A stretch of 45,715 nucleotides of DNA. It comes from Lachnospiraceae bacterium (lineage in GTDB: Bacteria; Bacillota; Clostridia; Lachnospirales; Lachnospiraceae). The stretch covers positions 1 through 45,715 of the forward strand of contig QXXL01000049.1 of the NCBI GenBank assembly GCA_009911505.1, in the 5' to 3' direction. The notes under the pieces are model-generated. The model had not been told where the DNA came from and did no database searches. It saw nothing but the letters and a program-made list of their open reading frames with translations. Positions 26,421 through 36,280 of this stretch are shown here, one piece after another. Both the position numbers and the translations under genes were made by a program. Position 1 is the stretch's first letter; each line of letters starts with the position of its first letter.

Positions 26421-26449
26421 ACTCTACACCAAATATCAAAAAAGGTCAA
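26421..26449 (-). promoter_or_regulatory. Probable promoter of the Ig-like gene
   Basis: On the minus strand TTGACC (26444-26449) is followed after 17 bases by TAGAGT (26421-26426), about 50 bases before the start codon. The -35 is close to consensus and the -10 moderate. No other good promoter is seen before the capsule genes, so it may also serve the operon through read-through of the hairpin at 21723-21752. Confidence 0.55.
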
Positions 26450-26600
26450 ATATTAATTGCATTATTTTTTACTTTTTTAAGTTTTATAATCCTATGCCTT
26501 ACTTTAGCAGGCGATTATTACTTAAAAATACGTGATATCATTCTATACGATCCGGAACCGTTATGCAATACGAAATTCTTTCCATTTTATCTTATTTATC

Positions 26601-28856
26601 TTATGAAAGCTTCCAGACTTCACTATTATACTGTGCTATTGTCCTGTCTGATGAAAAGAACCCGGCTTTCGCTATATTGATAAGCATTTTTTTAGCCCAC
26701 GCCTTACGGTCTTCGTACTCTTTTAATGCACGTTCTTTCTCTTCTTTATAAGCTTTAAAGTCCAGCAAAGTCATAAACCAGTCTTTATTTAAAAGCTCTT
26801 TATAAAGGCGTTCTAAATTCTCTTTCCAGCCCAGCTTTAACAGTTTTTCACTTACAATAAAATCTACTGCACGCTTTATCTCTGGATCATTTTCATAAAA
26901 GTCTTTCGATATATAGTCTGCTTTTTCATAATGCCTTATTACTTCGTCGCTGGATTCCCCAAAGATATAAATATTATCCTTGCCAACTAAGTCTGCAATT
27001 TCCACATTTGCACCATCCATGGTTCCAAGCGCCACCGCCCCGTTTAACATAAACTTCATATTGCTGGTACCGCTGGCTTCTTTGGAAGCTAATGAAATTT
27101 GCTCGTGGATATCTGCCGCAGGGATTAATTTCTCGGCTAAAGTAACGTTATAGTTCTCTACCATGACGACTTTTAAGTACGGGGACACTTCCGGGTCATT
27201 GTCAATCAAATCCTGCAGGCAGAGGATTAAATGGATGATGTCTTTTGCAATGACATAAGCCGGAGCCGCTTTTGCCCCAAACAGTACGGTTATTGGCGTA
27301 GTAGGCTTCTTGCCTTCTTTAATCTCAAAATATTTGGAAATAACGTAAAGCGCGTTCATCTGCTGGCGTTTGTACTCATGCAGGCGCTTAATCTGGATAT
27401 CAAAAATGGAATTTTCATCCAGCTCAATCCCCTGCGTCTCTTTTAGGTAGCTTTTCAGTTCCGCTTTACATGCTGCCTTCACATCCAAAATACGCTCCAG
27501 TACAGTATCGTCATCCACATACGCCAACAGCTTTTCAAGCTCTGCCGCATCCTTTTTAAAGCCCGGCCCTATCAGTTCCTCGATCAAAGCAGAAAGCCTG
27601 TGGTTACAATGCAAAAGCCATCTGCGGAATGTAATCCCATTGGTTTTATTATTAAACTTTTCAGGATAAATGCGGTAAAAATTATTCAATTCGGAATCTT
27701 TTAAAATCTCGGTATGGAGATAAGCAACACCATTGACACTGTATCCGTAATGGATATCAATATGCGCCATATGCACCCTTTTTTCATTGTCTATAATGTA
27801 AACGGACTCGTCTCGGTATTTCTTTACAACGCGGTTATGGAGCTCGTATATAATCGGCATCAGCTGGGGCACAGCTTTCTCTAAATAATGTACTGGCCAT
27901 TTCTCAAGCGCTTCCGCAAGGATCGTATGATTTGTATAAGCACAAGTCTTTGAAACAATATCAATTGCCTCATCTATCCCAATCCCCCGCTCCATCAGCA
28001 GGCGGATAAGCTCTGGGATCACCATAGTCGGGTGGGTGTCGTTGATTTGGATCGTTGCGTACCGGTAGAGGTCATGCAGGCTGCATCCCCGTGCACATGC
28101 TTCTTCCAAAATCAGCCTGGCTCCGCTGCTAACCATAAAATACTGCTGGTAGACACGTAAAAGCCGCCCTTTATCATCACTGTCGTCCGGATATAAAAAT
28201 AATGTCAGGTTCTTTTCAATATCCTCTTTGTCAAAATCAATCCCGTCATGTACCAGCCCCTCATCCACGGTCTCTACATCAAATAAATGCAGCTTTGTCG
28301 TACGGTTCCCGTATCCGGTCACGTCTATATCGTACATCCTGGAATTTAGGGTAAAGCCTCCAAACGGGATCTGGTATACCGTATCAGTTTTCGTTAACCA
28401 GCATTCCTTTTGCATCCAGGGGTTGGGGGTTTCGCACTGCAGATGATCCGAGAACACCTGTTTAAACAGCCCGTAATGGTAATTTAGCCCGATGCCATCA
28501 CCGTTTAACCCCAAGGTTGCAATAGAATCCAAAAAGCAGGCGGCAAGCCTTCCAAGGCCCCCATTGCCTAAGGACGGTTCGGGCTCGAGCCCTTCTATCA
28601 CATTTATGTCCTTGCCGTTCTTTTCCAGCAGCTCTTTGACATCTTCATAAATCCCAAGGTTGATTAGGTTGTTGGACAATAGTTTTCCGATGAGAAACTC
28701 TGCGGAAATGTAGTAGAGTTTGCGCTTGCCAGAATTGCTTTCTTTTTGCTGTGCCATTTTTTTGGTCATTTCTAGCAAAGCGAAATACAATTCCTGGTCG
28801 GAACACTCTTTTATTGACTTGTTGCATCTTTCTTTTAAGATTTCAGCTAATTCCAT
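26601..28856 (-). CDS. glgP: Glycogen/maltodextrin phosphorylase (GT35)
   Basis: The 751-residue protein matches GT35 phosphorylases throughout: [45 protein letters not shown], and the pyridoxal-phosphate region E-A-S-G-T-S-N-M-K, whose Lys carries the cofactor. It releases glucose 1-phosphate from alpha-1,4-glucans using phosphate. It is slightly shorter than many relatives (about 800 residues), in line with clostridial members. GGAGGGA precedes the ATG. Glucose 1-phosphate also feeds nucleotide-sugar synthesis for the capsule, but no direct link is shown. Confidence 0.96.
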   Translation of the reverse strand: MELAEILKERCNKSIKECSDQELYFALLEMTKKMAQQKESNSGKRKLYYISAEFLIGKLLSNNLINLGIYEDVKELLEKNGKDINVIEGLEPEPSLGNGGLGRLAACFLDSIATLGLNGDGIGLNYHYGLFKQVFSDHLQCETPNPWMQKECWLTKTDTVYQIPFGGFTLNSRMYDIDVTGYGNRTTKLHLFDVETVDEGLVHDGIDFDKEDIEKNLTLFLYPDDSDDKGRLLRVYQQYFMVSSGARLILEEACARGCSLHDLYRYATIQINDTHPTMVIPELIRLLMERGIGIDEAIDIVSKTCAYTNHTILAEALEKWPVHYLEKAVPQLMPIIYELHNRVVKKYRDESVYIIDNEKRVHMAHIDIHYGYSVNGVAYLHTEILKDSELNNFYRIYPEKFNNKTNGITFRRWLLHCNHRLSALIEELIGPGFKKDAAELEKLLAYVDDDTVLERILDVKAACKAELKSYLKETQGIELDENSIFDIQIKRLHEYKRQQMNALYVISKYFEIKEGKKPTTPITVLFGAKAAPAYVIAKDIIHLILCLQDLIDNDPEVSPYLKVVMVENYNVTLAEKLIPAADIHEQISLASKEASGTSNMKFMLNGAVALGTMDGANVEIADLVGKDNIYIFGESSDEVIRHYEKADYISKDFYENDPEIKRAVDFIVSEKLLKLGWKENLERLYKELLNKDWFMTLLDFKAYKEEKERALKEYEDRKAWAKKMLINIAKAGFFSSDRTIAQYNSEVWKLS

Positions 28857-28900
28857 GTTATCCCTCCAATATTCTTATGAATTGTAGCAAATTCTTTCCT

Positions 28901-28909
28901 ATTATATCA
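28901..28909 (-). promoter_or_regulatory. Extended -10 promoter of glgP
   Basis: On the minus strand TGATATAAT (28901-28909) is an extended -10 box (TGn before a perfect TATAAT), about 45 bases upstream of the start codon. No good -35 is present at the usual distance, which is tolerable for extended -10 promoters. Confidence 0.6.
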
Positions 28910-28989
28910 CGTCCAAAGCAATATGGGAATATGCATTCTATTGGTTTATATAATCTCGTTAAATTTTTATTAAAAATTTGTTTCCCATA

Positions 28990-29017
28990 TTGACGTCTTC
29001 TATAAAATCTGTAAAAT
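28990..29017 (+). promoter_or_regulatory. Probable promoter of the CNNM/CorC gene
   Basis: TTGACG (28990-28995) and TAAAAT (29012-29017), 16 bases apart, point rightward toward the gene starting at 29062. The same intergenic stretch carries the leftward glgP promoter, so the two genes are divergently transcribed. Confidence 0.5.
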
Positions 29018-29061
29018 TTATCCTATCATAATTATTTTTAAAGAAAGCAGAGGTAATTTTC

Positions 29062-30330
29062 TTGAGTCCCACAATAACTATGCAGCTTATTGTCTTAATT
29101 CTATTACTGCTGTTGTCCGCATTTTTCTCTTCCGCGGAAACCGCATTCACCACAGCAAACAAAATCCGCATACGTACCCTGGCAGAAGGGGGCAGCAAGC
29201 AGGCCGCCCGTGTCCTCACGATTATAGGCAACATGCATAAAATGCTCAGCGCTATTTTAATAGGTAATAACATTGTGAATATTTCCGCGTCGTCACTTGC
29301 TACAACGCTTGCTATCCAGCTGTTTGGCAGCGTAGGAGCAGGCATTGCAACTGGTATCCTAACGGTTTTAATACTTATCTTCGGTGAAATCTCCCCGAAG
29401 ACAATTGCCACTATCCATGCAGATCGGATTGCCCTCGTTTACGCGTCTTCTATTTACGCGCTAATGTATGTTTTAACACCCTTTATCTTTATTATTAACA
29501 AGCTTTCTATGGGATTTTTAAAATTATTGCGGGTAAACCCTAATCCACAAAAGGCGGATATGACAGAAGAAGAATTCAAGACAATCGTAGACGTCAGCCA
29601 TGAGGCAGGTGTTTTGGAGAATAAAGAACATAAAATGATTAACAATATGTTTGATTTTGGAGATTCCCAGGCAAAGGAAATTATGATTCCCCGGATTGAT
29701 ATGGCGTTTGCAAAGGCTGACAGCACCTATGACGAGCTAATTGCTATTTTCCAGAAAGATAAATTTACCAGGTTTCCTGTATATGAGGATTCGACGGATA
29801 ATGTAATCGGCATAATCAATATGAAGGATTTGCTCATGTGTGAGGATGTGGCTGATTTTTCTGTACGTAGCCTAATGCGCGATCCTTATTTCACCTATGA
29901 GCATAAAAATATTTCCGAGCTTTTTTTTGAAATGCAGAAAAATTCCATTAACTTTGCCATTGTGCTGGATGAATACGGCGTAACAGCAGGCATGATTACA
30001 ATGGAAGATTTGCTAGAAGAAATTGTCGGGGAAATCCGCGATGAGTATGACGGGGACGAGGAAGACCCGCTTGTTAAAATCAATGACCGGGAATATTATA
30101 TCCTAGGGTCTATGAACCTGGGTGATTTATGCGACGAGCTTAAGCTGCCGTTTTATTCAGAGGATTATGATACGGTAGGAGGATATCTGATAGGTCTTTT
30201 AGACCATCTGCCAGAGAAGAACGAGATTATTATTACGGAGGACGATATCCTGCTGCAGGTATACAAAATGGATAAGAACCGTATTGAAAAAATTTATATG
30301 AAGCTTCCGGCTGTCAAACAGGAGGAGTAA
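29062..30330 (+). CDS. CNNM/CorC-type membrane protein with CBS domains
   Basis: The 422-residue protein has a CNNM (DUF21) membrane domain with about four transmembrane segments in residues 1-180, including [12 protein letters not shown] and G-E-I-S-P-K-T. A CBS pair (about 200-330) contains M-I-P-R-I-D-M and [14 protein letters not shown], with a CorC/HlyC C-terminal domain (about 340-415). Relatives are magnesium/cobalt efflux proteins or regulators, long misnamed hemolysins. The start shown is TTG with AGAGG upstream; an ATG at 29080 is an alternative. It is the only clear plus-strand gene in the window. Confidence 0.93.
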   Translation: MSPTITMQLIVLILLLLLSAFFSSAETAFTTANKIRIRTLAEGGSKQAARVLTIIGNMHKMLSAILIGNNIVNISASSLATTLAIQLFGSVGAGIATGILTVLILIFGEISPKTIATIHADRIALVYASSIYALMYVLTPFIFIINKLSMGFLKLLRVNPNPQKADMTEEEFKTIVDVSHEAGVLENKEHKMINNMFDFGDSQAKEIMIPRIDMAFAKADSTYDELIAIFQKDKFTRFPVYEDSTDNVIGIINMKDLLMCEDVADFSVRSLMRDPYFTYEHKNISELFFEMQKNSINFAIVLDEYGVTAGMITMEDLLEEIVGEIRDEYDGDEEDPLVKINDREYYILGSMNLGDLCDELKLPFYSEDYDTVGGYLIGLLDHLPEKNEIIITEDDILLQVYKMDKNRIEKIYMKLPAVKQEE

Positions 30331-30345
30331 GGCAAGCCTTACTCC
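30324..30345. terminator. Hairpin between convergent genes, possible bidirectional terminator
   Basis: GGAGTAAGGC (30324-30333) and GCCTTACTCC (30336-30345) form a perfect 10-bp stem with a very tight loop. It overlaps the stop codon of the CNNM gene and the end of the FtsX gene. The T-tract is poor on both strands, so efficient termination is uncertain. Confidence 0.5.
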
Positions 30346-32932
30346 CTCATCACCTCCACCAGTCCCTCTTTTTTCCGAAATACCCATACTGCCCTGGGTA
30401 AAACCCACCCAAACAGAATCAAAACCGGGCAGGCGCAAAGCGCCGGAAACAGCGTAAACCTATAATTGATAAACCAAATGCCCTCCCCTGCCATACGCAG
30501 CGCAGTAAGGGAAAACAACGAAGCTGCTGTAGCCGAAAACGCAGCCGTCAGCAAAGCATAATACACGCCTTCCGCCGAAAGCATAAAGACAAGCTGCCGT
30601 TTTGTCATCCCAATCGCTTCCATCATCGCAAACTCACGTTTCCGGACAGCTACGCTTGTCATCATCACATTTATAAAATTCAAAATTCCAATTACGCCTA
30701 TAATCCCTGCAAGGCCCGTCCCTACAACTGCTATCATCCCGACAATCCCGTCGAAGCTGTCTGCATATGTTTCCCTTGACTCAAACGACATGGCAGGCTC
30801 CGTTTCGGCTGTATACTGCTCCAAAAACGCGTGCATTGCTTTTTGATACCCTTCTTTTACGTCAAACAGAAAACTCATCAAATACGCGTCCGAAAAATGC
30901 CCCTTAAACTCCTCTGCCGAAACATAAAACGGAAATGTATTACTTGTACGGTTTGTCAGGCTAAATGAATGCCCTTTCACCACAGAAAGAATCTCGTATT
31001 CCTTTACCGTCCCGTCTGCATATTTTAACGTAACCATATCCCCGGCATGGTACTTTACCTTATTTTCTATTATCCGGCTATTGTCGTCCACATCTACACT
31101 GTACAAAATAAACTGCCCTGTACAAAGCTTCTCCCAGATAGTATCTGGATCGGATTCCCCTTCTACCACAGTCATCTTATCCAGGATAAACCTCTCAATT
31201 CCATGCATCTCTGTACAATACGCCCCCTCTTCATCCCGGTTAAACGGCATAAACCCGTTAGGATAGTATTCTCCGGGCGCCCCTTTGCCATCGACTGGAA
31301 TATACTCTGGAACCTCCCAGGTTTCGGCCGGAATTTTCGGCCCGTTCGGCGCCATATAAATCCTTCCTCCATCCATAAACCCTTCCTGCCCCTCACAGGC
31401 CGCAATAAAGCTTTCTGAAAGACTTACTTCCATTGCTTCTGTTTCATTAAGCGGAAAATAATCATAATTCCAGAGCGCGGCATTGCCAATAAGATCCTCG
31501 CACAAAATCATTTTGGAAAGAAAGCTTTCCCGTTCAATCGAACTTGTTACTGTATATATGCTGTTCATCAACACAACTGTCAGTGAAAGTGAAATGATAA
31601 CAATTGCTGTCCTGCCCTTATTTCTGCCCAGGTTAGAAAATGCCATGCGGGCAGGTTTCCCGCCGTCTGTAGATTTTTTTGCCTTTTTAGCGTATCTTCC
31701 CTGCTCCGTATAATGCAGCGCTTCCACCGGGGAAACCTTAGAAGCTATCCTGGCAGGTTTCCATTCGGAAAGCAGGACTGTAATCACTGTAAACAATGCT
31801 GAACCAATAAAGATCCACGGATGCGGCGCTATCATAACCTCATGGTTTCCAGTGGAATCTCCTGCAGACAACACCAATGGCAGCAGCACTTTCCCTATAA
31901 AATAGCCTATCACAAGCCCTGCCGGCATACCAAGGGCGCATAGCATATAAGCCTGCCGCCGCAGGATCCTCTTTGTCTGGCGCGCTGTCGTCCCAATGGT
32001 TTTTAACAACCCATAATAACGGATATCCCGGATTACAGAAATATGGAAAATATTATATATAATCAGATAGCCTGTCAGCAAAATCAACACCAGCGCGGCC
32101 ACAATCCCTCCAAGAGCCATCGGATCGCTGGTATTTTCAGACAGAAACGCCCAGTTTGCATTTGAGTCGATAAAACCGGGAGAGGATGGATCCACTGAAA
32201 AACCGCTATCTGTAATTACCTGGTTCAATTTGCCCTGAATATCCTTTGCATCCGCAAACATAATATCCATATTGGTTTTTCCGGCCACACAGCCTTTATC
32301 TTCTGCAATTTTGGCAATTTCCACAGCGTATTTTTCCAGATATGCTTCCGATACAATAGCAAACCCCACATTCATCCCCTTTGAGGAATCTATCACCCCG
32401 CTTACCGAAAATGTACGCGAAACAGGTTCATCCCCCCTGCGGATCTCAAGCACAAGCGTAACCTTACACCCCGCTTTTGGCTCTAACCCCAAAAGCTCCA
32501 TTGATTTCTTATCCAGCATAATTTCATCCGCCGCCTTTGGCGCCCTGCCATCCGTAATATGAAAAAACCAGTGCGGATACAAATTAGGCTCTACATAATG
32601 CAGTTCTACATGCCGTTTTAAAAATTCTGGATTGGCCACTACATCGGCAGCAAGCAAATCACGCCCATATTCTTTAATAAGCGGATGCCCCTTTAAAACC
32701 TCAATCTGCCCTTGTGTGACATCTTTTATCACACCGTGCATATCGCTTCCCGCCTGCAGATCAAATTTTGTTCCGCATCCTGTGCCATCCCAACTCCAAC
32801 AGTAAACACCGCGGTAAACAAAACCGCCGTCAATGCAATGGCTATAACCGCCATAATATTGCGCGTCCGGCTTGCCGCAAAGCTTTTCATTGCTAAGCGC
32901 TTTATTGCCTGGTTGTTTTTTACTTTACGCAT
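30339..32932 (-). pseudogene. FtsX-type ABC permease broken by a one-base frameshift
   Basis: The body (from 32741 down, 800 residues) has two FtsX domains, MacB-type outside regions, and seven transmembrane segments. The missing front is in another frame: ATG at 32932 starts M-R-K-V-K-N-N-Q and encodes the first transmembrane segment (A-V-I-A-I-A-L-T-A-V-L-F-T-A-V-F). Around 32761-32770 the frame reads G-A-A C-A-A A-A-T; adding one A to the four-A run (32766-32769) would restore a continuous E-Q-K-F-D-L-Q-A-G-S-D-M-H-G. The ATG overlaps the ATPase stop by eight bases, typical for such pairs. Restart at 32741 would give a permease lacking its first membrane segment. A sequencing error is possible. 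Confidence 0.85.
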
Positions 32933-33617
32933 ACAAACCACCGCCTTTGCCTGATTTTGCAATCCTGCCGTCTTCAATGCGCACCATACGATCCGCCATC
33001 TGTGCAATTTCCTCATTATGCGTAATCATAACCATTGTCTGATCAAACCGTTCCCCCGTCACCTTTAACAGCTGCAATACCTCCTGGCTGGTCACAGAAT
33101 CCAGATTTCCGGTCGGTTCATCCGCCAGCACAATTACAGGCTTAGACGCCAATGCCCGCGCAATCGCCACCCTCTGCTGCTGCCCCCCGGAAAGCTGTGA
33201 GGGAAGGGCATAAATTTTTCCGGAAAGCCCAAGTGTATCAATGATATGGCCGACAAACTCTTTATCGATCTGGTTCCCGTCAAGCTCGACAGGGAGTACA
33301 ATGTTTTCGTATACGTTTAATACTGGGACCAGATTAAAGCTTTGGAATACAAACCCAATTTTCCTGCGGCGGAAAATCGTAAGGGCTTCATCCTTTAAGG
33401 TAAAAATATCTTTCCCATCTACAGCCACTGTACCGGATGTAGGGCGGTCCAAACCGCCAAGCATATTCAATAATGTGGATTTACCGCTGCCGGATGTGCC
33501 GATGATAGAGACAAATTCGCCTTTTTGTACAGTAAAATCAATACCATCAAGCGCTTTGACACAGGTTTCACCTTTTCCGTAGTATTTTTTCAAATTTTGT
33601 GTTTTTAAGATTTCCAT
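32925..33617 (-). CDS. ABC transporter ATPase, MacB/LolD-like
   Basis: The 230-residue ATPase has Walker A G-T-S-G-S-G-K-S-T (near 40-48), Q-loop F-V-F-Q-S-F-N-L, signature L-S-G-G-Q-Q-Q-R-V-A-I-A-R-A-L, Walker B V-I-V-L-A-D-E-P-T-G-N-L-D, and an H-loop histidine in M-I-T-H-N. It partners the FtsX-type permease overlapping its end. Such transporters export or sense peptides, drugs or lipids. The adjacent two-component system on the same strand suggests a BceRS-AB-like antibiotic-sensing arrangement, although this kinase is soluble. Confidence 0.94.
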   Translation of the reverse strand: MEILKTQNLKKYYGKGETCVKALDGIDFTVQKGEFVSIIGTSGSGKSTLLNMLGGLDRPTSGTVAVDGKDIFTLKDEALTIFRRRKIGFVFQSFNLVPVLNVYENIVLPVELDGNQIDKEFVGHIIDTLGLSGKIYALPSQLSGGQQQRVAIARALASKPVIVLADEPTGNLDSVTSQEVLQLLKVTGERFDQTMVMITHNEEIAQMADRMVRIEDGRIAKSGKGGGLYA

Positions 33618-33649
33618 ATGTGTCTCCTTTCGTGTTTTAGATCCTGTTT

Positions 33650-33721
33650 GGCAGGCTTAAAAAATGAGGCAACGCCGCCGGGCAGCCGCCACAGCAAAGG
33701 GCTAAATAAAATAAGCCTGCC
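33650..33721. promoter_or_regulatory. Inverted repeat upstream of the ABC transporter genes
   Basis: GGCAGGCTTA (33650-33659) and TAAGCCTGCC (33712-33721) are exact reverse complements 52 bases apart, filling most of the 184-base gap between the kinase and ATPase genes. A GC-rich, repetitive GCCGCC-type centre lies between. It could be an operator looped by the neighbouring response regulator, or an attenuator-like structure. Confidence 0.4.
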
Positions 33722-33801
33722 CATGCAATCCACTGCATAAACAGACTATATCAAACCATCCTTTCCAAACCCTTTCTGAAATCTAACACTTTTGCAAGAT
33801 A

Positions 33802-34650
33802 TTAACGCCTTTGTATATATCTCGGCAAATACATCCGAAAGCAGCTGCCTGAGCCTGCCCTTGCCGACACCTTCATATAGCCGCGTTCCTTACAAACAAT
33901 CATCCGCGCCAGATAAAGCCCCACACCATTCCCGTCCGCCCGGGCCGCATTTTTTCCACGGTAAAACCTTTCAAAAACCTGCGCCATTTCTTCTTCTGGA
34001 ATACCTGGCCCTTCGTCCTCCACACGGATACAGATAAACATTTCCATTATATCCACGCAAACGGTTACTGTACTTTTCTCTGGGGAATATTTCACCGCAT
34101 TATCCAGCAAATTTCCAAGCGCTTCCGTCGTCCAGCGCATATCGTAATTGGCTACGGCGCCCTCCTCCATTTTAACCAGAACCGTCGTCTGCTTTGCATC
34201 CGCCTGCCCTTTTACTTCCCGCACAGCAGCTTCTAACAGCAAAGAAACCTCCTGCGGCTTAGGATGCAGTACAATCATATCGCTTTCCAGCCTGGAAATC
34301 TTTGTTAAGGACTGGATCAAAAACTCCAGCTTTTCGGACTGTAGACGAATTTGCTCCACATATGGCATCAGTTCTGGCGGGCTGATTTCTGCAAGCAGCT
34401 GCGTATACAGGCTGATATTGGCAATCGGCGTTTTGGTCTGGTGGGAAATATCCGTAACCAGTTCCTTTATGGCTGCGCGCTCCGCCTGTATTTTTTCGGC
34501 TGCTGTTTCTTTTCCGGTCAGATACTGGCGGAATTTGCCCTCCAGCCGGGACAACTCTGTTTCGTCGTAGCTTGTTTCCGAAAACCGCCCGTTTATGGCG
34601 TCGGTCAGCATTTCGTCCAACCTGGATACGATTTTATTTGACCCAAACAT
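33802..34650 (-). CDS. Soluble sensor histidine kinase
   Basis: About 282 residues with a HisKA domain (phospho-acceptor His in D-I-S-H-Q-T-K-T-P, near residue 75) and a HATPase domain: N-box L-G-N-L-L-D-N-A-V-K-Y-S, G1 V-E-D-E-G-P-G-I-P, G2 G-N-G-V-G-L-Y-L-A-R. No transmembrane segment is seen; only a short helical region precedes HisKA. I set the start at the ATG at 34650, which follows GGAGGAG and the regulator's stop; a longer frame from 34674 would overlap that gene. A likely sensor partner is the FtsX-type permease, as in Bce systems. Confidence 0.9.
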   Translation of the reverse strand: MFGSNKIVSRLDEMLTDAINGRFSETSYDETELSRLEGKFRQYLTGKETAAEKIQAERAAIKELVTDISHQTKTPIANISLYTQLLAEISPPELMPYVEQIRLQSEKLEFLIQSLTKISRLESDMIVLHPKPQEVSLLLEAAVREVKGQADAKQTTVLVKMEEGAVANYDMRWTTEALGNLLDNAVKYSPEKSTVTVCVDIMEMFICIRVEDEGPGIPEEEMAQVFERFYRGKNAARADGNGVGLYLARMIVCKERGYMKVSARAGSGSCFRMYLPRYIQRR

Positions 34651-34652
34651 GC

Positions 34653-35336
34653 CTACTCCTCCAAACGCTTCCAAATATAACCGATCCCATATACCGTATG
34701 GACTGGGTTTTGCCTGCCTGGGACGGAAAGTTTTTTGCGCAGGCGGCTGATAGTAACTGACAAAGCATTTTCATCTACATATTCCATACCATCTGTCCAG
34801 ATTTTGTCGGTTAACTGCCCACGCGTCAGAGTCTGCCCCAGATGTGTGACAAATAGCTTTAAAAGCTTTTGTTCGGGGGCGCTTAACTGGATTTGTACAC
34901 CACCTGCATAAAATTCCAGCTTTTCAAAATCAAAGCGGAAGCAGCTATCTTCGTAAATCTGCTGCTTAGGCTTTTGGGAACGTCTCCGGATGTTCTCCAC
35001 GCGGGCGCGCAGCGCCATTAAGCTGAACGGTTTTGTAATGTAATCGTCTGCTCCAAGAGTCAGCCCGGTTACTTCATCCGACTCCAGGTCATTTGCAGTA
35101 ATCACCAGTACCGGAACATCCGATGTCTGCCGCAGGGCGCGCAAAAAATCAAATCCGTTGCCATCCGGAAAATTCACATCCAGCAAAATCATATCCGGCT
35201 GCGCCTTTAGCCAGGCTGCTTTGGCATCCTTTAGGGTATACGCAAAAACAAATTCGACCCCCTCTTTTTGTAAGGCTAACCGGATGCCCTGGTTTAAGCC
35301 CCTGTCGTCCTCTGCAACCAAAATTCTGTAATCCAT
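34653..35336 (-). CDS. OmpR-type response regulator
   Basis: About 227 residues. The receiver domain starts M-D-Y-R-I-L-V-A-E-D-D, with the phosphorylated Asp in D-M-I-L-L-D-V-N-F-P-D-G-N-G and the conserved Lys in D-D-Y-I-T-K-P-F. A winged-helix DNA-binding domain follows, with L-T-R-G-Q-L, V-D-E-N-A-L-S-V-T-I-S-R-L-R-K-K-L and Y-G-I-G-Y-I-W. I choose the ATG at 35336, five bases after GGAGG, over a longer frame from 35366. Its stop precedes the kinase start by two bases. It probably controls the transporter genes next door. Confidence 0.95.
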   Translation of the reverse strand: MDYRILVAEDDRGLNQGIRLALQKEGVEFVFAYTLKDAKAAWLKAQPDMILLDVNFPDGNGFDFLRALRQTSDVPVLVITANDLESDEVTGLTLGADDYITKPFSLMALRARVENIRRRSQKPKQQIYEDSCFRFDFEKLEFYAGGVQIQLSAPEQKLLKLFVTHLGQTLTRGQLTDKIWTDGMEYVDENALSVTISRLRKKLSVPGRQNPVHTVYGIGYIWKRLEE

Positions 35337-35370
35337 CTCTGCCTCCGGAATTGATCGGCCATCCATCTGC

Positions 35371-35418
35371 GCTAGTACTCCATCCGGACTTCAATTCCTG
35401 TTCGGATGGAGTACTAGC
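35371..35418. repeat. Perfect 16-bp palindromic arms, dispersed element copy 1
   Basis: GCTAGTACTCCATCCG (35371-35386) and its exact reverse complement (35403-35418) flank a 16-base loop. It lies between the response regulator and the Dabb-domain gene. There is no T-tract, so it is not a simple terminator. An inverted, half-degenerate copy with the same loop core lies at 45653-45690, which marks it as a dispersed repeat. Confidence 0.75.
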
Positions 35419-35429
35419 CTGATTTAGAT

Positions 35430-35732
35430 TTATGCTTCAAAATCGAGGCATAACCTTGTTTTTGTAAACGGGCGTACCTTGCTGTCTGCCACCTTAACAT
35501 GCAAAGGATGGACAGAATACCCCTTTAATGACGCTTCATCTGCAAATGCCGAGTCCAGCATCAAATCCGCATTAGAAGACGGCAGGCTTTCCGTTTGAAC
35601 ATGGATATCGGTTAAACCTGGGATTTTTCCTTTTAAGCCCTCTAAGCCGGTTTTGATCTCCTGTTTGATCTTTTCTTTCTCCTGCGCGGAATATCCGTCT
35701 TTTAACTGCCATAATATGATATGCTTTACCAT
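35430..35732 (-). CDS. Dabb-domain (stress-responsive alpha/beta barrel) protein
   Basis: About 100 residues, starting M-V-K-H-I-I-L-W-Q-L-K and matching the dimeric alpha/beta-barrel (Dabb) family throughout, including L-P-G-L/I-T-D-I-like and D-L-M-L-D-S-A-F and the late H-P-x-H-V-K-V-A-D. The ATG at 35732 lies eight bases after AGGAGG; the two earlier in-frame ATGs are too close to or ahead of that site. Members range from stress proteins to small enzymes, and no substrate can be inferred. It closes the lepA-to-Dabb gene row. Confidence 0.85.
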   Translation of the reverse strand: MVKHIILWQLKDGYSAQEKEKIKQEIKTGLEGLKGKIPGLTDIHVQTESLPSSNADLMLDSAFADEASLKGYSVHPLHVKVADSKVRPFTKTRLCLDFEA

Positions 35733-35772
35733 TGCCATTTCCTCCTGTTTTTTTGTAGTCTTCATTAGATTT

Positions 35773-36225
35773 TCATCCTTTTCCCATCTCTTTTGTCATT
35801 TCAAAATAAGGCGACGCACGGTACCCGCTCTTTAGGTAGGTTTCTATCGCCCCCACGTTTTCCTTCTCCACTTCCAGCTTAAACCGGACTGCATCCGGAT
35901 ACCGCCCCTCTAAATACACAAACAACGCCGATGCAATCCCCTGCCTGCGGTATTCGGGTTTGATATAAATATCCTCAATCCAGATGCAAAGCCCGCCATA
36001 TTCTGTTGTATACCCCTTAGAAACCATAGCGTACCCTGCTAACAGACCACCGTCTTCAAATACAAACCCCTCCACAAACGGCATATCCCCCAGGCAGTTT
36101 TCCACATCCCGTTTTAAAACCGCATCTGAAGATGTATGGAATACCGCTGGGGAATCATAAAACACACGCATCATTTCAAGCACTTCTTGCTTATCCTTTT
36201 GTTCCAGCTCCCGTATCAAAACCAT
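35773..36225 (-). CDS. GNAT-family N-acetyltransferase
   Basis: The 150-residue protein has the GNAT acetyl-CoA motif: I-E-D-I-Y-I-K-P-E-Y-R-R-Q-G-I-A-S-A-L (near 83-101), preceded by a strand-rich G-Y-A-M-V-S segment, and a late N-V-G-A-I-E-T-Y-L-K-S-G-Y-R. It would acetylate an amine of unknown identity. GAGGAAG precedes the ATG. It is about 40 bases from the Dabb gene and 55 from hemW. Confidence 0.9.
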   Translation of the reverse strand: MVLIRELEQKDKQEVLEMMRVFYDSPAVFHTSSDAVLKRDVENCLGDMPFVEGFVFEDGGLLAGYAMVSKGYTTEYGGLCIWIEDIYIKPEYRRQGIASALFVYLEGRYPDAVRFKLEVEKENVGAIETYLKSGYRASPYFEMTKEMGKG

Positions 36226-36280
36226 AAAACTTCCTCTGTCCTTTCCATTACCGTCTCACCAAGCGGTTTGGGGCATGCCG

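Noticed and set aside
26450..26600. Possible riboswitch ahead of the Ig-like gene
   Set aside because: A small GCCT/AGGC hairpin and an interrupted palindrome are present, but no known aptamer core could be matched, and they lie upstream of the best promoter.
22010..26680. Many long plus-strand open frames opposite the Ig-like gene
   Set aside because: They mirror the repeat periodicity of the minus-strand gene, lack ribosome binding sites, and translate to Cys/Ser/Thr-rich low-complexity text.
32729..33016. 95-codon frame as a separate small protein
   Set aside because: Only the part from 32932 is meaningful, and it encodes the missing first transmembrane segment of the frameshifted permease; the rest is a shadow of the ATPase gene.
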